Positions 18,228 to 26,265 of a DNA stretch of 52,057 nucleotides are shown in pieces. Every line of letters begins with the position of its first letter. The first letter of the stretch is position 1. The notes under the pieces are model-generated. The model was not told the origin of the DNA. It saw nothing but the letters and a program-made list of their open reading frames with translations, and ran no database searches. The stretch lies in assembly GCA_017523725.1 (NCBI GenBank), contig JAFWVY010000005.1:1-52057 (forward strand), given 5' to 3'. A program made the translations under genes and the position numbers. The stretch comes from Bacteroidales bacterium. Its GTDB lineage: Bacteria > Bacteroidota > Bacteroidia > Bacteroidales > UBA4181.

Positions 18228-19724
18228 TCAGATAATTTTCGAAATAGCGTCTATGAACGCCTCAGTGGATGCCGTCACGACATCCGTATCCGCGGAGAAA
18301 CCGTAATAATGGCGGCCCTTGTAAGCAATCTGCACGTGCACTTTGCCCATGTCGTCACTTCCGCGGGTAATAGCTTGTATCAGAAACTCCTCGAGCACCA
18401 CCTTGGGATGAATGATCTGCTTCACCGCATTGAAGGCAGCGTCCACCGGACCGCTGCCATACGCCGTAGCCGTATGCTTCTCACCGTCAATAATCAGCGC
18501 AATGACCGCCTCGGGGACCACCGATTTCCCGCAGTTCAACTGCAGATAGTCCAGCTGGATGCGGCGGTGTTTGGCCGACTGCTCCACACCCAGCAGCACG
18601 TAAAGGTCTTCGTCTGTCACTTCCTTTTTCTTGTCGGCCAGAACCAGAAAACGTTCATAGACCTCATCCAGGAGCTCCTTGTCGATATTCAGTCCCATGC
18701 CGGCATAATGGTGCTTCAGGGCCGCCCGGCCACTGCGGGCCGTCAGCACCATCGACACATCATGCAGGCCGATATCCTCCGGTCGGAAGATTTCGTAACT
18801 CTCCCTGTTCTTGATGATACCGTCCTGATGGATTCCTGAGGAATGCGCGAAGGCATTGCGTCCGACAACCGCTTTGTTGGGTTGCACCGGCATCTGCATC
18901 AGCGTCGAGGCCAGCCGCGACGCCCGCATGATGTGTCTGGTCCGCACCGTGGTGAACACCGGCAGGTCGGAATGGCACTGCACGGCCATCACGACCTCCT
19001 CGAGCGCGGCGTTGCCGGCCCGTTCGCCCAGCCCGTTCAAGGCCACCTCCACCTGCCGCGCGCCGTTCATCACACCCTGTATGCTATTGGCCGTGGCCAT
19101 ACCCAGGTCGTTGTGGCAGTGCGTAGAGATGACTGCCCGGTGGATATTCGGGACATGCTCCATCAGGTAACGTATCTTCGCACCGTACTGGTCCGGCAGG
19201 CAGAAACCGGTGGTGTCCGGGATATTCACCACCGACGCCCCGACTTTGATGACCGCTTCGACGACCCTGGCCAGAAACTCATTGTCGGTCCGTCCGGCAT
19301 CCTCGGCGTAAAACTCCACATCCTCTACATGCCGGCGGGCATACTTGACGCAGGCCACGGCGCGCTCAAGGATTTCCTCCTCCGTCGTATGGAACTTATA
19401 GGCAATATGATAGAACGATGTACCGATACCGGTATGGATCCGTTTGCGAGACGCATGCTGCAGCGATTCCGCCGCAACGTCGATATCCTGTTCCACGGCC
19501 CGGGCCAATGCACAGATGACGGGCTCACGCACGACCTTCGAGATTTCCACGATCGACCGGAAATCTCCCGGACTCGAAACCGGAAATCCTGCCTCGATGA
19601 CATCGACATGCAACCGTTCAAGCATCCGGGCCACCTCGATTTTCTCGACGGTGTTCAACTGACAGCCGGGAACCTGTTCCCCGTCGCGCAGCGTCGTATC
19701 CAGAATGTACAGTTGATCACTCAT
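18228..19724 (-). CDS. leuA: 2-isopropylmalate synthase LeuA
   Basis: Condenses acetyl-CoA with 2-ketoisovalerate, the first committed step to leucine. The 498-residue protein has [12 protein letters not shown] (residues 9-20), the metal-binding [11 protein letters not shown] near 198-208, [10 protein letters not shown], and a C-terminal LeuA dimer/regulatory domain from about residue 365, so leucine feedback is plausible. It is the first gene of leuA-leuC-leuD::leuA2; leuB is not present in the window. The start codon is only 5-6 bp from a perfect -7 box, suggesting a leaderless or nearly leaderless mRNA. Confidence 0.96.
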   Translation of the reverse strand: MSDQLYILDTTLRDGEQVPGCQLNTVEKIEVARMLERLHVDVIEAGFPVSSPGDFRSIVEISKVVREPVICALARAVEQDIDVAAESLQHASRKRIHTGIGTSFYHIAYKFHTTEEEILERAVACVKYARRHVEDVEFYAEDAGRTDNEFLARVVEAVIKVGASVVNIPDTTGFCLPDQYGAKIRYLMEHVPNIHRAVISTHCHNDLGMATANSIQGVMNGARQVEVALNGLGERAGNAALEEVVMAVQCHSDLPVFTTVRTRHIMRASRLASTLMQMPVQPNKAVVGRNAFAHSSGIHQDGIIKNRESYEIFRPEDIGLHDVSMVLTARSGRAALKHHYAGMGLNIDKELLDEVYERFLVLADKKKEVTDEDLYVLLGVEQSAKHRRIQLDYLQLNCGKSVVPEAVIALIIDGEKHTATAYGSGPVDAAFNAVKQIIHPKVVLEEFLIQAITRGSDDMGKVHVQIAYKGRHYYGFSADTDVVTASTEAFIDAISKII

Positions 19725-19729
19725 AAAGA

Positions 19730-19737
19730 CAAATGTA
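19730..19737 (-). promoter_or_regulatory. -7 box of the leu operon
   Basis: The minus strand reads TACATTTG, a perfect TAnnTTTG match, ending 5 bp before the leuA ATG. No leader peptide or T-box can fit between them. Confidence 0.7.
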
Positions 19738-19791
19738 AGGTTTTTTGCGACATCGCGTTTCCCGTAAGGCTTTTTATTCGGAATTCTGTCC

Positions 19792-19799
19792 TACATTTG
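19792..19799 (+). promoter_or_regulatory. -7 box of the SpoU methyltransferase gene
   Basis: TACATTTG matches TAnnTTTG and lies 16 bp before the start codon, predicting a leader of about 10 nt. It is divergent from the leu promoter. Confidence 0.7.
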
Positions 19800-19815
19800 C
19801 ATACGTTTTACCACC

Positions 19816-20640
19816 ATGGAAAGAATCACCAGCCTGCAGAATCCGCGCATCAAACAACTGCTCAAACTCAGCAAAGCCCGGGAACGCGAGTTACAGCAAT
19901 TATTTGTCATCGAAGGGTTTCACGAGGTCTCCATCGCTGCGAAGGAAGGATACGACCTGCAAGAACTCTTCCTGTTTCCGGAAGCGTCCTCCAGACATCC
20001 GGTGCAGCAGCTGGTGGATTCCCTGCAGGGCACCTGCCGCATGGCCGAAGTCAGCCGCCAGGTCTTCGAGCGCATCGCCTATCGCGACAATTCGGACGGC
20101 ATCGTTGCCACAGCCGTTCCGAGATACCGCCGGCTCGAAGATCTGCGCCTTTCTGATAATCCATTTCTCATCGTGCTGGAAGCCGTCGAAAAACCGGGCA
20201 ATCTGGGTGCCATCGTACGTACCGCCGATGCATCACAGGCCGATGCCGTCATCGTATGCGACCGACAGACAGACATCTACAACCCGAACGCCGTCAGGGC
20301 CAGCATCGGATGCCTTTTCTCGACACAGGTGGTCACCGCCACATCCGCCGAGACACTGCAGTGGCTGCGCCAAAAAAACATCCGGGTATTCGGGGCTTCT
20401 CTCCAGGCGGCCACATGGTATCACGAAACCGACATGACCGTTCCCTGCGCCATCGTCATGGGCACCGAATCCAACGGTCTGACCGACTTCTGGACTTCCC
20501 AGTCCGACGCCAACATCAAAATCCCCATGCGCGGCGTCATCGACTCACTCAATGTATCGGTCGCCACCGCCGTCCTTGCCTTCGAGGCCATGCGGCAGCG
20601 CGGCTTCGCGACACCCGCGCCGAAATCCGGCGCACGCTAA
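19816..20640 (+). CDS. TrmH/SpoU-family 2'-O-ribose RNA methyltransferase
   Basis: SAM-dependent RNA 2'-O-methyltransferase with a trefoil-knot fold; the rRNA or tRNA target cannot be assigned here. The 274-residue protein has an N-terminal substrate-binding part (about 1-105) and the three SpoU motifs: EKPGNLGAIVRTADA (about 122-136), MGTESNGL (about 215-222) and IPMRGVIDSLNVSVATA (about 236-252). It is divergent from leuA, and its TAA overlaps the TAG of the convergent purU by 3 bp. Confidence 0.93.
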   Translation: MERITSLQNPRIKQLLKLSKARERELQQLFVIEGFHEVSIAAKEGYDLQELFLFPEASSRHPVQQLVDSLQGTCRMAEVSRQVFERIAYRDNSDGIVATAVPRYRRLEDLRLSDNPFLIVLEAVEKPGNLGAIVRTADASQADAVIVCDRQTDIYNPNAVRASIGCLFSTQVVTATSAETLQWLRQKNIRVFGASLQAATWYHETDMTVPCAIVMGTESNGLTDFWTSQSDANIKIPMRGVIDSLNVSVATAVLAFEAMRQRGFATPAPKSGAR

Positions 20641-21491
20641 TTGAAAATAACGGTTTTATTCTTGTAAACCAAGCACTTGTGCTCCAAGTGCTTCTGCACG
20701 GCACGGGAAAGGACGATTTTTTCCAGATCCTTGCCTTTCTGGATAAGGTCGTCCACCGTATCCTTATGGGTAATCCGCGCCACATCCTGTTCGATGATCG
20801 GCCCGGCATCCAACTCGGTCGTCACATAATGGCTGGTCGCCCCGATAATCTTCACACCGCGTGCAAAGGCTGCATGGTATGGCTTGGCACCGACGAACGC
20901 CGGCAGGAACGAGTGGTGTATGTTGATAATCTTGTTCGGATACGCTGCGATAAAGCGTTCGGAGAGCACCTGCATATAGCGGCCGAGCACGATGAAATCT
21001 ATGCGTTCCTGCTGCAACAGCCCGCAGGCGCGTTCTTCCTGCTGCGCCTTGGTCTCCGGTGTGACCGGAAGAAAGTGGAAGGGGATGCCGAAGCGGTCGG
21101 CCACATGTCGCAGATTCTCATGGTTGCTGATAATCAATGGAATCTCTACATTCCACTCACCGGCGGTATAACGTGCAAGCATATCGTACAGACAGTGCGA
21201 CATCTTCGAGACGAAAATCGCCATGCGCGGTTTGATATCGGAAAAATACAATTTGAAGGACATGTTGTACTTCCGGGCATACAGCGTCTCGAAATAGTCG
21301 TTGATCTTGTCGCGCGGAATCAGGAAATCCGTCAGCTGCCAGTCCGTGCGCATGAAGAAGATGTTCTCCACATGGTCCACGTGCTGGTCCAGATAGACGA
21401 TATTGCCCCGGTTGACGGTGATGAATCCCGTGACATCCGCGATGATGCCCGGTCTGTCGGGACAATACAATAGAAGCTGTGCAGTGAGCAT
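20637..21491 (-). CDS. purU: formyltetrahydrofolate deformylase PurU
   Basis: Hydrolyses 10-formyl-THF to formate and THF, balancing one-carbon pools. The 284-residue protein has an N-terminal ACT domain (CPDRPGIIADVTGFI, residues 9-23) and a C-terminal formyltransferase domain with the catalytic Asn/His in INIHHSFLPAF and the Asp in TTELDAGPIIEQD. The ATG at 21491 (MTAQ follows an initial ML) fits the family; the frame runs upstream to 21572 through the tRNA-Phe region and is not coding there. The start lies only about 8-12 nt after the terminator of the upstream tRNA pair. Confidence 0.94.
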   Translation of the reverse strand: MLTAQLLLYCPDRPGIIADVTGFITVNRGNIVYLDQHVDHVENIFFMRTDWQLTDFLIPRDKINDYFETLYARKYNMSFKLYFSDIKPRMAIFVSKMSHCLYDMLARYTAGEWNVEIPLIISNHENLRHVADRFGIPFHFLPVTPETKAQQEERACGLLQQERIDFIVLGRYMQVLSERFIAAYPNKIINIHHSFLPAFVGAKPYHAAFARGVKIIGATSHYVTTELDAGPIIEQDVARITHKDTVDDLIQKGKDLEKIVLSRAVQKHLEHKCLVYKNKTVIFN

Positions 21492-21498
21492 GACCGAA

Positions 21499-21535
21499 AA
21501 ATCAAAAACGCCAATGAGGAAATCCCATCGGCGTT
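21499..21535 (-). terminator. terminator after tRNA-Gln/tRNA-Phe, directly before purU
   Basis: On the minus strand AACGCCGATG pairs with CATTGGCGTT (10 bp, one G-U) around a 9-nt loop, followed by TTTGATTTTT. It lies between the 3' end of tRNA-Phe (21543) and the purU ATG (21491). Confidence 0.85.
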
Positions 21536-21542
21536 CTGTCTG

Positions 21543-21615
21543 TGGTGTCACCAGGAATCGAACCGGGGACACAAGGATTTTCAGTCCTTTGCTCTACCAA
21601 CTGAGCTATGACACC
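21543..21615 (-). tRNA. tRNA-Phe (GAA)
   Basis: Cloverleaf on the minus strand: acceptor GGTGTCA / TGACACC, D-arm TAGCTCAGTTGGTAGAGCA, anticodon stem AAGGA/TCCTT with loop CTGAAAA (anticodon GAA), T-arm with GGTTCGATTCC. It is 73 nt long, with no encoded CCA. Confidence 0.97.
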
Positions 21616-21632
21616 ATATTCGCGTACGGATG

Positions 21633-21703
21633 TTGACCTGCCAAGATTCGAACTTGGGCTGACTGAACCAAAATCAGTAGTGCTGCCGTTACACCACAGG
21701 TCA
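21633..21703 (-). tRNA. tRNA-Gln (UUG)
   Basis: Cloverleaf on the minus strand: acceptor TGACCTG / CAGGTCA, anticodon stem ACTGA/TCAGT with loop TTTTGGT (anticodon TTG), T-arm CCAAG-TTCGAAT-CTTGG. It is 71 nt long, with no encoded CCA. It precedes tRNA-Phe by 17 bp in the same transcript. Confidence 0.96.
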
Positions 21704-21720
21704 ATGCCGAAATAGCGGCG

Positions 21721-21728
21721 CAAAGGTA
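21721..21728 (-). promoter_or_regulatory. -7 box of the tRNA-Gln/tRNA-Phe operon
   Basis: The minus strand reads TACCTTTG, a perfect match, 17 bp before the tRNA-Gln 5' end. Confidence 0.8.
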
Positions 21729-21762
21729 TGTTTTTTTTGGCATCCGCCAAATTTTCACACCA

Positions 21763-22830
21763 CTATTTTTCATTTTCATCGGAAGACACCACTTCAATTC
21801 GCAGCATCACCGAATCGGATTCAACCCGCGGAAAACGTATAACATTTTCTGCCACAACATCTTGCGATTGCATTGACAAACGCCGTCGCAATGCTGACAC
21901 CTGCGCCTGCGCAACATCGTGCAATCCGCCGTAGTCCTGTTTTCCGTCCGTCATCTCCACGATGCGTTCATTTTCCTGAAGCGCCAGTTCCGTCAGACCC
22001 TGCGCTTCGTAACAGTCGGCCCGCAAGGCGTACCACTCCGGACGCGGGTCATAACGGAGCAGCTGGGACAGGTCGTCCACCGCATCCGGATAGCGGCCTG
22101 TCTCCATCCGATACAGCGCCCGGAGCCGATAGGCGGCCGTATTCGTCGAATCAAGGGATATCACCTGCGATATGTCGGCGATGGCTTCCTGATATTCGTT
22201 CAACATGGCAAACACCCGGCTGCGGTACAGCAACCCTTCGCTCTGCGATCCGTCCAGGTCGAAATACCGGTCGCACCATATCATGGCTTCCTCCGGACGG
22301 TTGAGATTCAACAGGACGCGGATCAGCGGAAGATAGCAGTCGATGTAGTCCGCCTGCAACCGTATGGCCTTGGAATAAGCCCACTCCGCCTGTCGCCAAG
22401 CCGCCATGCATTCGTTGACAAGTCCTTGGTAATAATAGTTCCCCGGCGTTTCGGCCAGTTCCAGTGTCGAATCGCTCAGCGCCAGGGCCTCCTCGAAATG
22501 GCCCGCCATAAGGAGCTGTTCTATTCTCTCATGGCAGGTCCGGAGCACCATATCCTGCAACATGGCATGAAGGGCGTCCGTTGGAAGGGGCGGCAGCGAA
22601 TCCTGCAACACCTCTTCCGCGGTATCCAATGCAAAGGAGAAAAAGTCTGCGGTATCATCTGCAACTTCGTCTGCCGCAAGGTCCGCCAAAGGCAGCACAC
22701 CGTATCCCTCCAACCGGGAACTGTCCACGGGTAGAGACATGGTGTCACCCGCAGGTGCACCCCATTCGGCCCACCCGGTCGCCGTGGCAAGACACAGCGA
22801 CAGCAACATGCAGATTATCCGGGATTTCAT
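21763..22830 (-). CDS. exported tetratricopeptide-repeat protein
   Basis: A 355-residue protein with a signal peptide (MKSRIICMLLSLCLATATGWA), an acidic low-complexity region to about residue 90, then TPR-like helical pairs from about 100 to 330 (for example HFEEALALSDSTLELAETPG and RPEEAMIWCDRYFDLDG). Such scaffolds mediate protein contacts at the envelope; no specific role can be given. The ATG at 22830 is used rather than one at 22860, because the -7 box at 22858-22865 would overlap the latter. Confidence 0.85.
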   Translation of the reverse strand: MKSRIICMLLSLCLATATGWAEWGAPAGDTMSLPVDSSRLEGYGVLPLADLAADEVADDTADFFSFALDTAEEVLQDSLPPLPTDALHAMLQDMVLRTCHERIEQLLMAGHFEEALALSDSTLELAETPGNYYYQGLVNECMAAWRQAEWAYSKAIRLQADYIDCYLPLIRVLLNLNRPEEAMIWCDRYFDLDGSQSEGLLYRSRVFAMLNEYQEAIADISQVISLDSTNTAAYRLRALYRMETGRYPDAVDDLSQLLRYDPRPEWYALRADCYEAQGLTELALQENERIVEMTDGKQDYGGLHDVAQAQVSALRRRLSMQSQDVVAENVIRFPRVESDSVMLRIEVVSSDENEK

Positions 22831-22857
22831 ATCTGTCTTTACCCTCAGAAACCATAA

Positions 22858-22865
22858 CAAAGGTA
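22858..22865 (-). promoter_or_regulatory. -7 box of the TPR gene
   Basis: The minus strand reads TACCTTTG, a perfect match, predicting a leader of about 20 nt before the ATG at 22830. Confidence 0.75.
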
Positions 22866-22921
22866 CGGCAAATTTGTGAAATAACGGTAAATGGCGTAGT
22901 TTGGCATCTTAAAAAAACTGC

Positions 22922-23872
22922 ATGCACGACTCCCTGCACATCACCCGTCACCCTATGCGCCAGGCCGCATTCAGCGGCCTTAAAACCGCATTGTGGCTGC
23001 TGGGCATCATGATTCCTGTCTCATTCGCTGTCAGCCTGTTGCAATACTTCGGGTATCTGACCGTCATCGCCCATTACCTGCAGCCGGTCTGCCGGATTGT
23101 CGGTCTGCGCGGCGAAGCGGCACTGGTTTGGGTGACCGCCGGTACCATGAATATCTATTCGGGCATCGCCGTCATCCAGTCTATCCCTTTCACGACCCGC
23201 GAAGTCACCATCATGGCCATGATGACGCTCATCGCACACAGCCTGATTGTCGAAACGGTCGTCCAGCGCAAAACGGGGACCTCCGGCATGGGTATGCTGT
23301 TGCTCCGGCTCGGCGCGGCCATGGCCGGCGGTCTGTTGCTGAACCTGCTGCTGCCACCGGACCAGACCACTGCCACACAGGCCGCCGCAGCGGAGAGCCA
23401 GCCGTTCGGCCAAGTCATGCAGGCCTGGCTGTACGGCACGCTGTCGCTGTCCCTCAAGATGATATGTATTATTGTGGCGCTCAACATCCTGCAGCAGTTT
23501 CTCCAAGACTACGGCCTGATTGACCGCATGGCCGCCGGATGCGCCCCGCTTATGCGGCTCATGGGACTCGCGCCCGAAGCATCTTTCCTGTGGCTTGTGG
23601 CCAACACCATCGGGCTCTCATACGGGGCGGCCGTCATCCTGTCCAACCAATCCTCCAGCACGCTGTCACCAAAGGATACCGACCTGCTCAACAGTCATAT
23701 CGCCGTCTGTCATTCGTTGCTCGAAGACACCCCCATGTTTCTGGCCGTCCACGCCAACCTCTTCTGGATAACCATTCCGCGCATTCTGTTGGCCGTCGCC
23801 GTCGTATGGCTTTACCGCCTGGCCATGCGGCTGTTCCCGTCCAAGTTCGGCCATGCCGGCGCTACGGCATGA
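22922..23872 (+). CDS. Gate-domain ('nucleoside recognition') membrane protein
   Basis: A 316-residue inner-membrane protein with about seven hydrophobic segments. Two repeated Gate-type modules are visible: GLKTALWLLGIMIPVSFAVS to TMNIYSGIAVIQS in the first half, and LSLKMICIIVALNILQQFL to NTIGLSYGAAVILS plus HSLLEDTPMFL in the second. Related proteins include the SpmA/SpmB type. The substrate, if it transports one, is unknown. It is divergent from the TPR gene and convergent with ilvE. Confidence 0.85.
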   Translation: MHDSLHITRHPMRQAAFSGLKTALWLLGIMIPVSFAVSLLQYFGYLTVIAHYLQPVCRIVGLRGEAALVWVTAGTMNIYSGIAVIQSIPFTTREVTIMAMMTLIAHSLIVETVVQRKTGTSGMGMLLLRLGAAMAGGLLLNLLLPPDQTTATQAAAAESQPFGQVMQAWLYGTLSLSLKMICIIVALNILQQFLQDYGLIDRMAAGCAPLMRLMGLAPEASFLWLVANTIGLSYGAAVILSNQSSSTLSPKDTDLLNSHIAVCHSLLEDTPMFLAVHANLFWITIPRILLAVAVVWLYRLAMRLFPSKFGHAGATA

Positions 23873-23874
23873 AA

Positions 23875-23902
23875 AAAGGGACAACCCGAAGGCCGTCCCT
23901 CT
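23875..23902 (-). terminator. intrinsic terminator of ilvE
   Basis: The minus strand folds as GGGACGGCC-TTCG-GGTTGTCCC (G-U pairs included) followed by TTTTTT, about 20 bp after the ilvE stop and just after the convergent Gate-protein stop. Confidence 0.85.
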
Positions 23903-23923
23903 CGTATCATCTGAATCCTATGC

Positions 23924-24940
23924 TCAGAGCACTGTCACCCACTGGTGCGTATCCGGTTCGTCGCCGTACTGGATGCCGCGCAGTTTGTTATACAACTTGA
24001 GCGAAACCGGACCGGGCTGGCCGTCCTTCGAGAACACATACGAAACCTTGGTGTCGTAGTCATCGATACGTTCCACGGGACTGATGACCGCAGCCGTACC
24101 GCAGGCGCCCGCCTCCTCGAAGGTTGCGAGTTCCTCTACCGGCACATGCCGCCGTTCCACTTTCATGCCCATATCTTCGGCCAGCGTCATCAGGCTCTTG
24201 TTGGTGATCGAGGGCAGGATGGAATTCGATTTCGGCGTGATATATGTATTGTTCTTGATGCCGAAGAAGTTAGCGGCACCGCACTCGTCCACATACTTCT
24301 TTTCTTTCGGATCAAGATAGAAGACGGCCGAATAACCCATCTCATGCGCCTTCGCGCCCGCCTCAAGGCTGGCCGCATAGTTGCCGCCGCATTTGATGGT
24401 ACCCGTTCCCAGCGGAGCTGCACGGTCGAACTGACGCATCACGACATAAGGCGTAGGCTTGAATCCACCCTTGAAGTACGGGCCCACCGGCGAAACAAAC
24501 ACGATGAACAGATACTCCTTCGACGGATTGACACCCACCTGGGCACTCGTACCGAACATCACCGGACGGATGTAGAGCGAAGCCCCGCTTTCGTAAGGCG
24601 GCACATATTCTTTATTGAGTTCCACGACTTTGCGAATCGCCGCCTCGAAGGTCTCGATCGGCAGCGGAGGCATCATCAGCATCCGCGCAGACGTCTGGAA
24701 ACGACGGGCATTCTCATCCATCCGGAAAATCCGGATCTTGTCGTCCTTGCCGCGGAATGCCTTCAGACCTTCGAAAATCTCCTGTGCATAATGCAGGCTG
24801 ACGGCTGCCATATGCATCGGGATATATTCGTTGTCAGAAACTTCCAATTCTCCCCATGCACCATCTTTGAAGGCACACCGGACATTGAAGTCGGTTTTTA
24901 CATAACCGAACGACAAATTTTTCCAATCAATGTTTTTCAT
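23924..24940 (-). CDS. ilvE: branched-chain amino acid aminotransferase IlvE
   Basis: PLP enzyme that performs the last transamination to leucine, isoleucine and valine. The 338-residue protein is of the fold-IV BCAT type: SLHYAQEIFEGLKAFRG near 48-64, YIRPVMFGTSAQVGV near 127-141, and the PLP Lys in GTIKCGGNYAAS near 186-197, then DECGAANFF and the C-terminal EEAGACGTAAVISPV. It acts on the product of the leu genes 4 kb away but is not in their operon. Its ATG lies about 14-22 nt after the terminator of the upstream lipoprotein gene. Confidence 0.96.
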   Translation of the reverse strand: MKNIDWKNLSFGYVKTDFNVRCAFKDGAWGELEVSDNEYIPMHMAAVSLHYAQEIFEGLKAFRGKDDKIRIFRMDENARRFQTSARMLMMPPLPIETFEAAIRKVVELNKEYVPPYESGASLYIRPVMFGTSAQVGVNPSKEYLFIVFVSPVGPYFKGGFKPTPYVVMRQFDRAAPLGTGTIKCGGNYAASLEAGAKAHEMGYSAVFYLDPKEKKYVDECGAANFFGIKNNTYITPKSNSILPSITNKSLMTLAEDMGMKVERRHVPVEELATFEEAGACGTAAVISPVERIDDYDTKVSYVFSKDGQPGPVSLKLYNKLRGIQYGDEPDTHQWVTVL

Positions 24941-24952
24941 GGCTTTTGAATC

Positions 24953-24984
24953 CTAAAAAAAAAGCCGCCCCGACAAGGACAGCT
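24953..24984 (-). terminator. terminator-like hairpin after the lipoprotein gene, directly before ilvE
   Basis: On the minus strand AGCTGTCC pairs with GGGCGGCT (8 bp including two G-U) around a short loop and is followed by nine T residues. It lies 22 bp after the lipoprotein stop and 13 bp before the ilvE ATG. Confidence 0.75.
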
Positions 24985-25006
24985 TTTTTCCTTTTTTACA
25001 CTTATA

Positions 25007-25450
25007 TTAATATGAAGTAACGTCTACCGAATAGATGCTTTTGTTTTCTCCATTCTCGGCAAGAACCTTCAGATAAACCGTCTTCGTAAGATTCAACGTG
25101 GATTCGCCGCTCACGAGCGCGTCTGAGAGGTTGTTTCCGTTTGCATCCACCACATACACCTTGGCCTTGTTGGAAACCTCAAACTTGACAACAACAGCGT
25201 TCAAATCAACATCCTTCTGATTGATTGCAGAAAAATGGGTCAAATCCTGCTGGCACTGCACAAAGTAGTCGTCATTTGCAAATTCCTCAGCTTCAGCCAG
25301 CTGGAGATACAGCTTGGTCATCTGGCATTTGGAGCTGTACGGAACATCAGGGGTTACCGGTACCGGTTCCTTCGGATCGACTTTCTCGTTGCAGGCGCAG
25401 AACGCGACAGCGGCAAACGCCACCAGGAAGTACGATAAAAATTTTCTCAT
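25007..25450 (-). CDS. small lipoprotein of unknown function
   Basis: A 147-residue protein with a short hydrophobic signal (MRKFLSYFLVAFAAVAFCAC) ending in a cysteine-containing lipobox, followed by a Pro-rich linker (KVDPKEPVPVTPDVP). The mature part looks like a single small beta domain, ending in TVYLKVLAENGENKSIYSVDVTSY-like strands as in DUF5018/cadherin-like repeats. No function is recognised. The frame runs upstream to 25612, but the ATG at 25450 starts the signal peptide and follows the promoter box. Confidence 0.8.
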   Translation of the reverse strand: MRKFLSYFLVAFAAVAFCACNEKVDPKEPVPVTPDVPYSSKCQMTKLYLQLAEAEEFANDDYFVQCQQDLTHFSAINQKDVDLNAVVVKFEVSNKAKVYVVDANGNNLSDALVSGESTLNLTKTVYLKVLAENGENKSIYSVDVTSY

Positions 25451-25725
25451 AGCTATAATAGTATTAAGGTTTGTGACTATTTTTTGACTTTTTAACCTTT
25501 CCTTGAAAAGTTTATGAAATCGAAAGCAAATGTACGAAAAAAAAAATTCATGCATCACTTTTTTTTGAAAAAAAAGCAAAAATATTTCTTCAGAGATCCT
25601 ATATTTCAACAAGAAGCTGATTTATAGATACATACTAAACAGCCGCCCAACTTGGGGCGTCAAAAAGAATCCGACAGTCAGAGCCAACCTTCCGAATTCT
25701 GCGCTGTTAATAAGTTTTTTAATAA
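25451..25725. other. intergenic region between lipoprotein gene and MraZ operator
   Basis: AT-rich divergent region with no gene on either strand. It contains a -7 box for the lipoprotein gene (25527-25534), several A tracts around 25535-25580, and a short GC hairpin (CGCCC-AACTTG-GGGCG type) near 25645-25661 without a T tract. Nothing else is recognised. Confidence 0.6.
25527..25534 (-). promoter_or_regulatory. -7 box of the lipoprotein gene
   Basis: The minus strand reads TACATTTG, a perfect match, predicting a leader of about 70 nt. Confidence 0.7.
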
Positions 25726-25762
25726 AAAGTGGTAAAAAGTGGAAGAAAGTGGAGAGTTTTGG
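25726..25762 (+). promoter_or_regulatory. MraZ-box operator of the dcw cluster
   Basis: Three exact AAAGTGG boxes (25726-25732, 25736-25742, 25746-25752) and a fourth degenerate one (GTTTTGG, 25756-25762) are spaced by exactly 10 bp. MraZ proteins bind tandem (A)AAGTG/TGGG-type boxes of this kind upstream of their own gene. A degenerate -7 box (TATTTTTA, 25764-25771) follows directly, so bound MraZ would cover the -33 region and control the whole cluster. Confidence 0.85.
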
Positions 25763-25794
25763 TTATTTTTACCCGCCATTCTATCCGAAATACA

Positions 25795-26265
25795 ATGATA
25801 TCATTCATAGGCGAATACGATTGCAAAGCTGACGCTAAGGGCCGAATCCTGCTGCCCGCGGCGTTTGTGCGGCAATTGCCCGAAGGCCACTCCGGACGGT
25901 TCGTCATCAAACGGGACCTTTACGCCGCCTGCCTGGAGATGTTTCCCATCGAGGAATGGGACCGGCAGGAACGCCTGCTGGTCAGGAACCTGAACCCGTA
26001 CGATCCCGAACACCGGCAAATTGTACGCGATTTCCACATGGGCGCCTGCGAAGTGACCCTTGATGCGAGCAAGCGGTTTCTGCTCACGGCCAGGCTGCTG
26101 AAACAAATCGATGCGGAGCGGGATATCGTCCTGCTCGGCAGCATTGGGAAAATCGAGATATGGAATCCGGCCATCTACCGGCAGAACGACGCCACACCGG
26201 AGGACAAGGCCGAACGGGCCAGACGCCTCATGCAACATGCCACCTACAACCTTGACGACCTATGA
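25795..26265 (+). CDS. mraZ: transcriptional regulator MraZ
   Basis: AbrB-like DNA-binding protein that autoregulates the division/cell-wall cluster. The 156-residue protein has two SpoVT-AbrB-like halves: IGEYDCKADAKGRILLPAAF (residues 4-23) and EVTLDASKRFLLTARLL (about 86-102). The ATG at 25795 begins MISFIGEYDCKADAKGR as in the family; the upstream GTG at 25729 lies inside the operator and is rejected. Its stop overlaps the rsmH start (ATGA). Confidence 0.95.
   Translation: MISFIGEYDCKADAKGRILLPAAFVRQLPEGHSGRFVIKRDLYAACLEMFPIEEWDRQERLLVRNLNPYDPEHRQIVRDFHMGACEVTLDASKRFLLTARLLKQIDAERDIVLLGSIGKIEIWNPAIYRQNDATPEDKAERARRLMQHATYNLDDL

Noticed and set aside
21502..21750. Minus-strand frame of 82 codons spanning the two tRNA genes
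   Set aside because: It is translated tRNA-Gln and tRNA-Phe sequence; the RNA genes explain it.
25729..25794. GTG start 22 codons upstream of mraZ
   Set aside because: It lies inside the MraZ operator and upstream of the expected transcription start; the family N-terminus begins at 25795.
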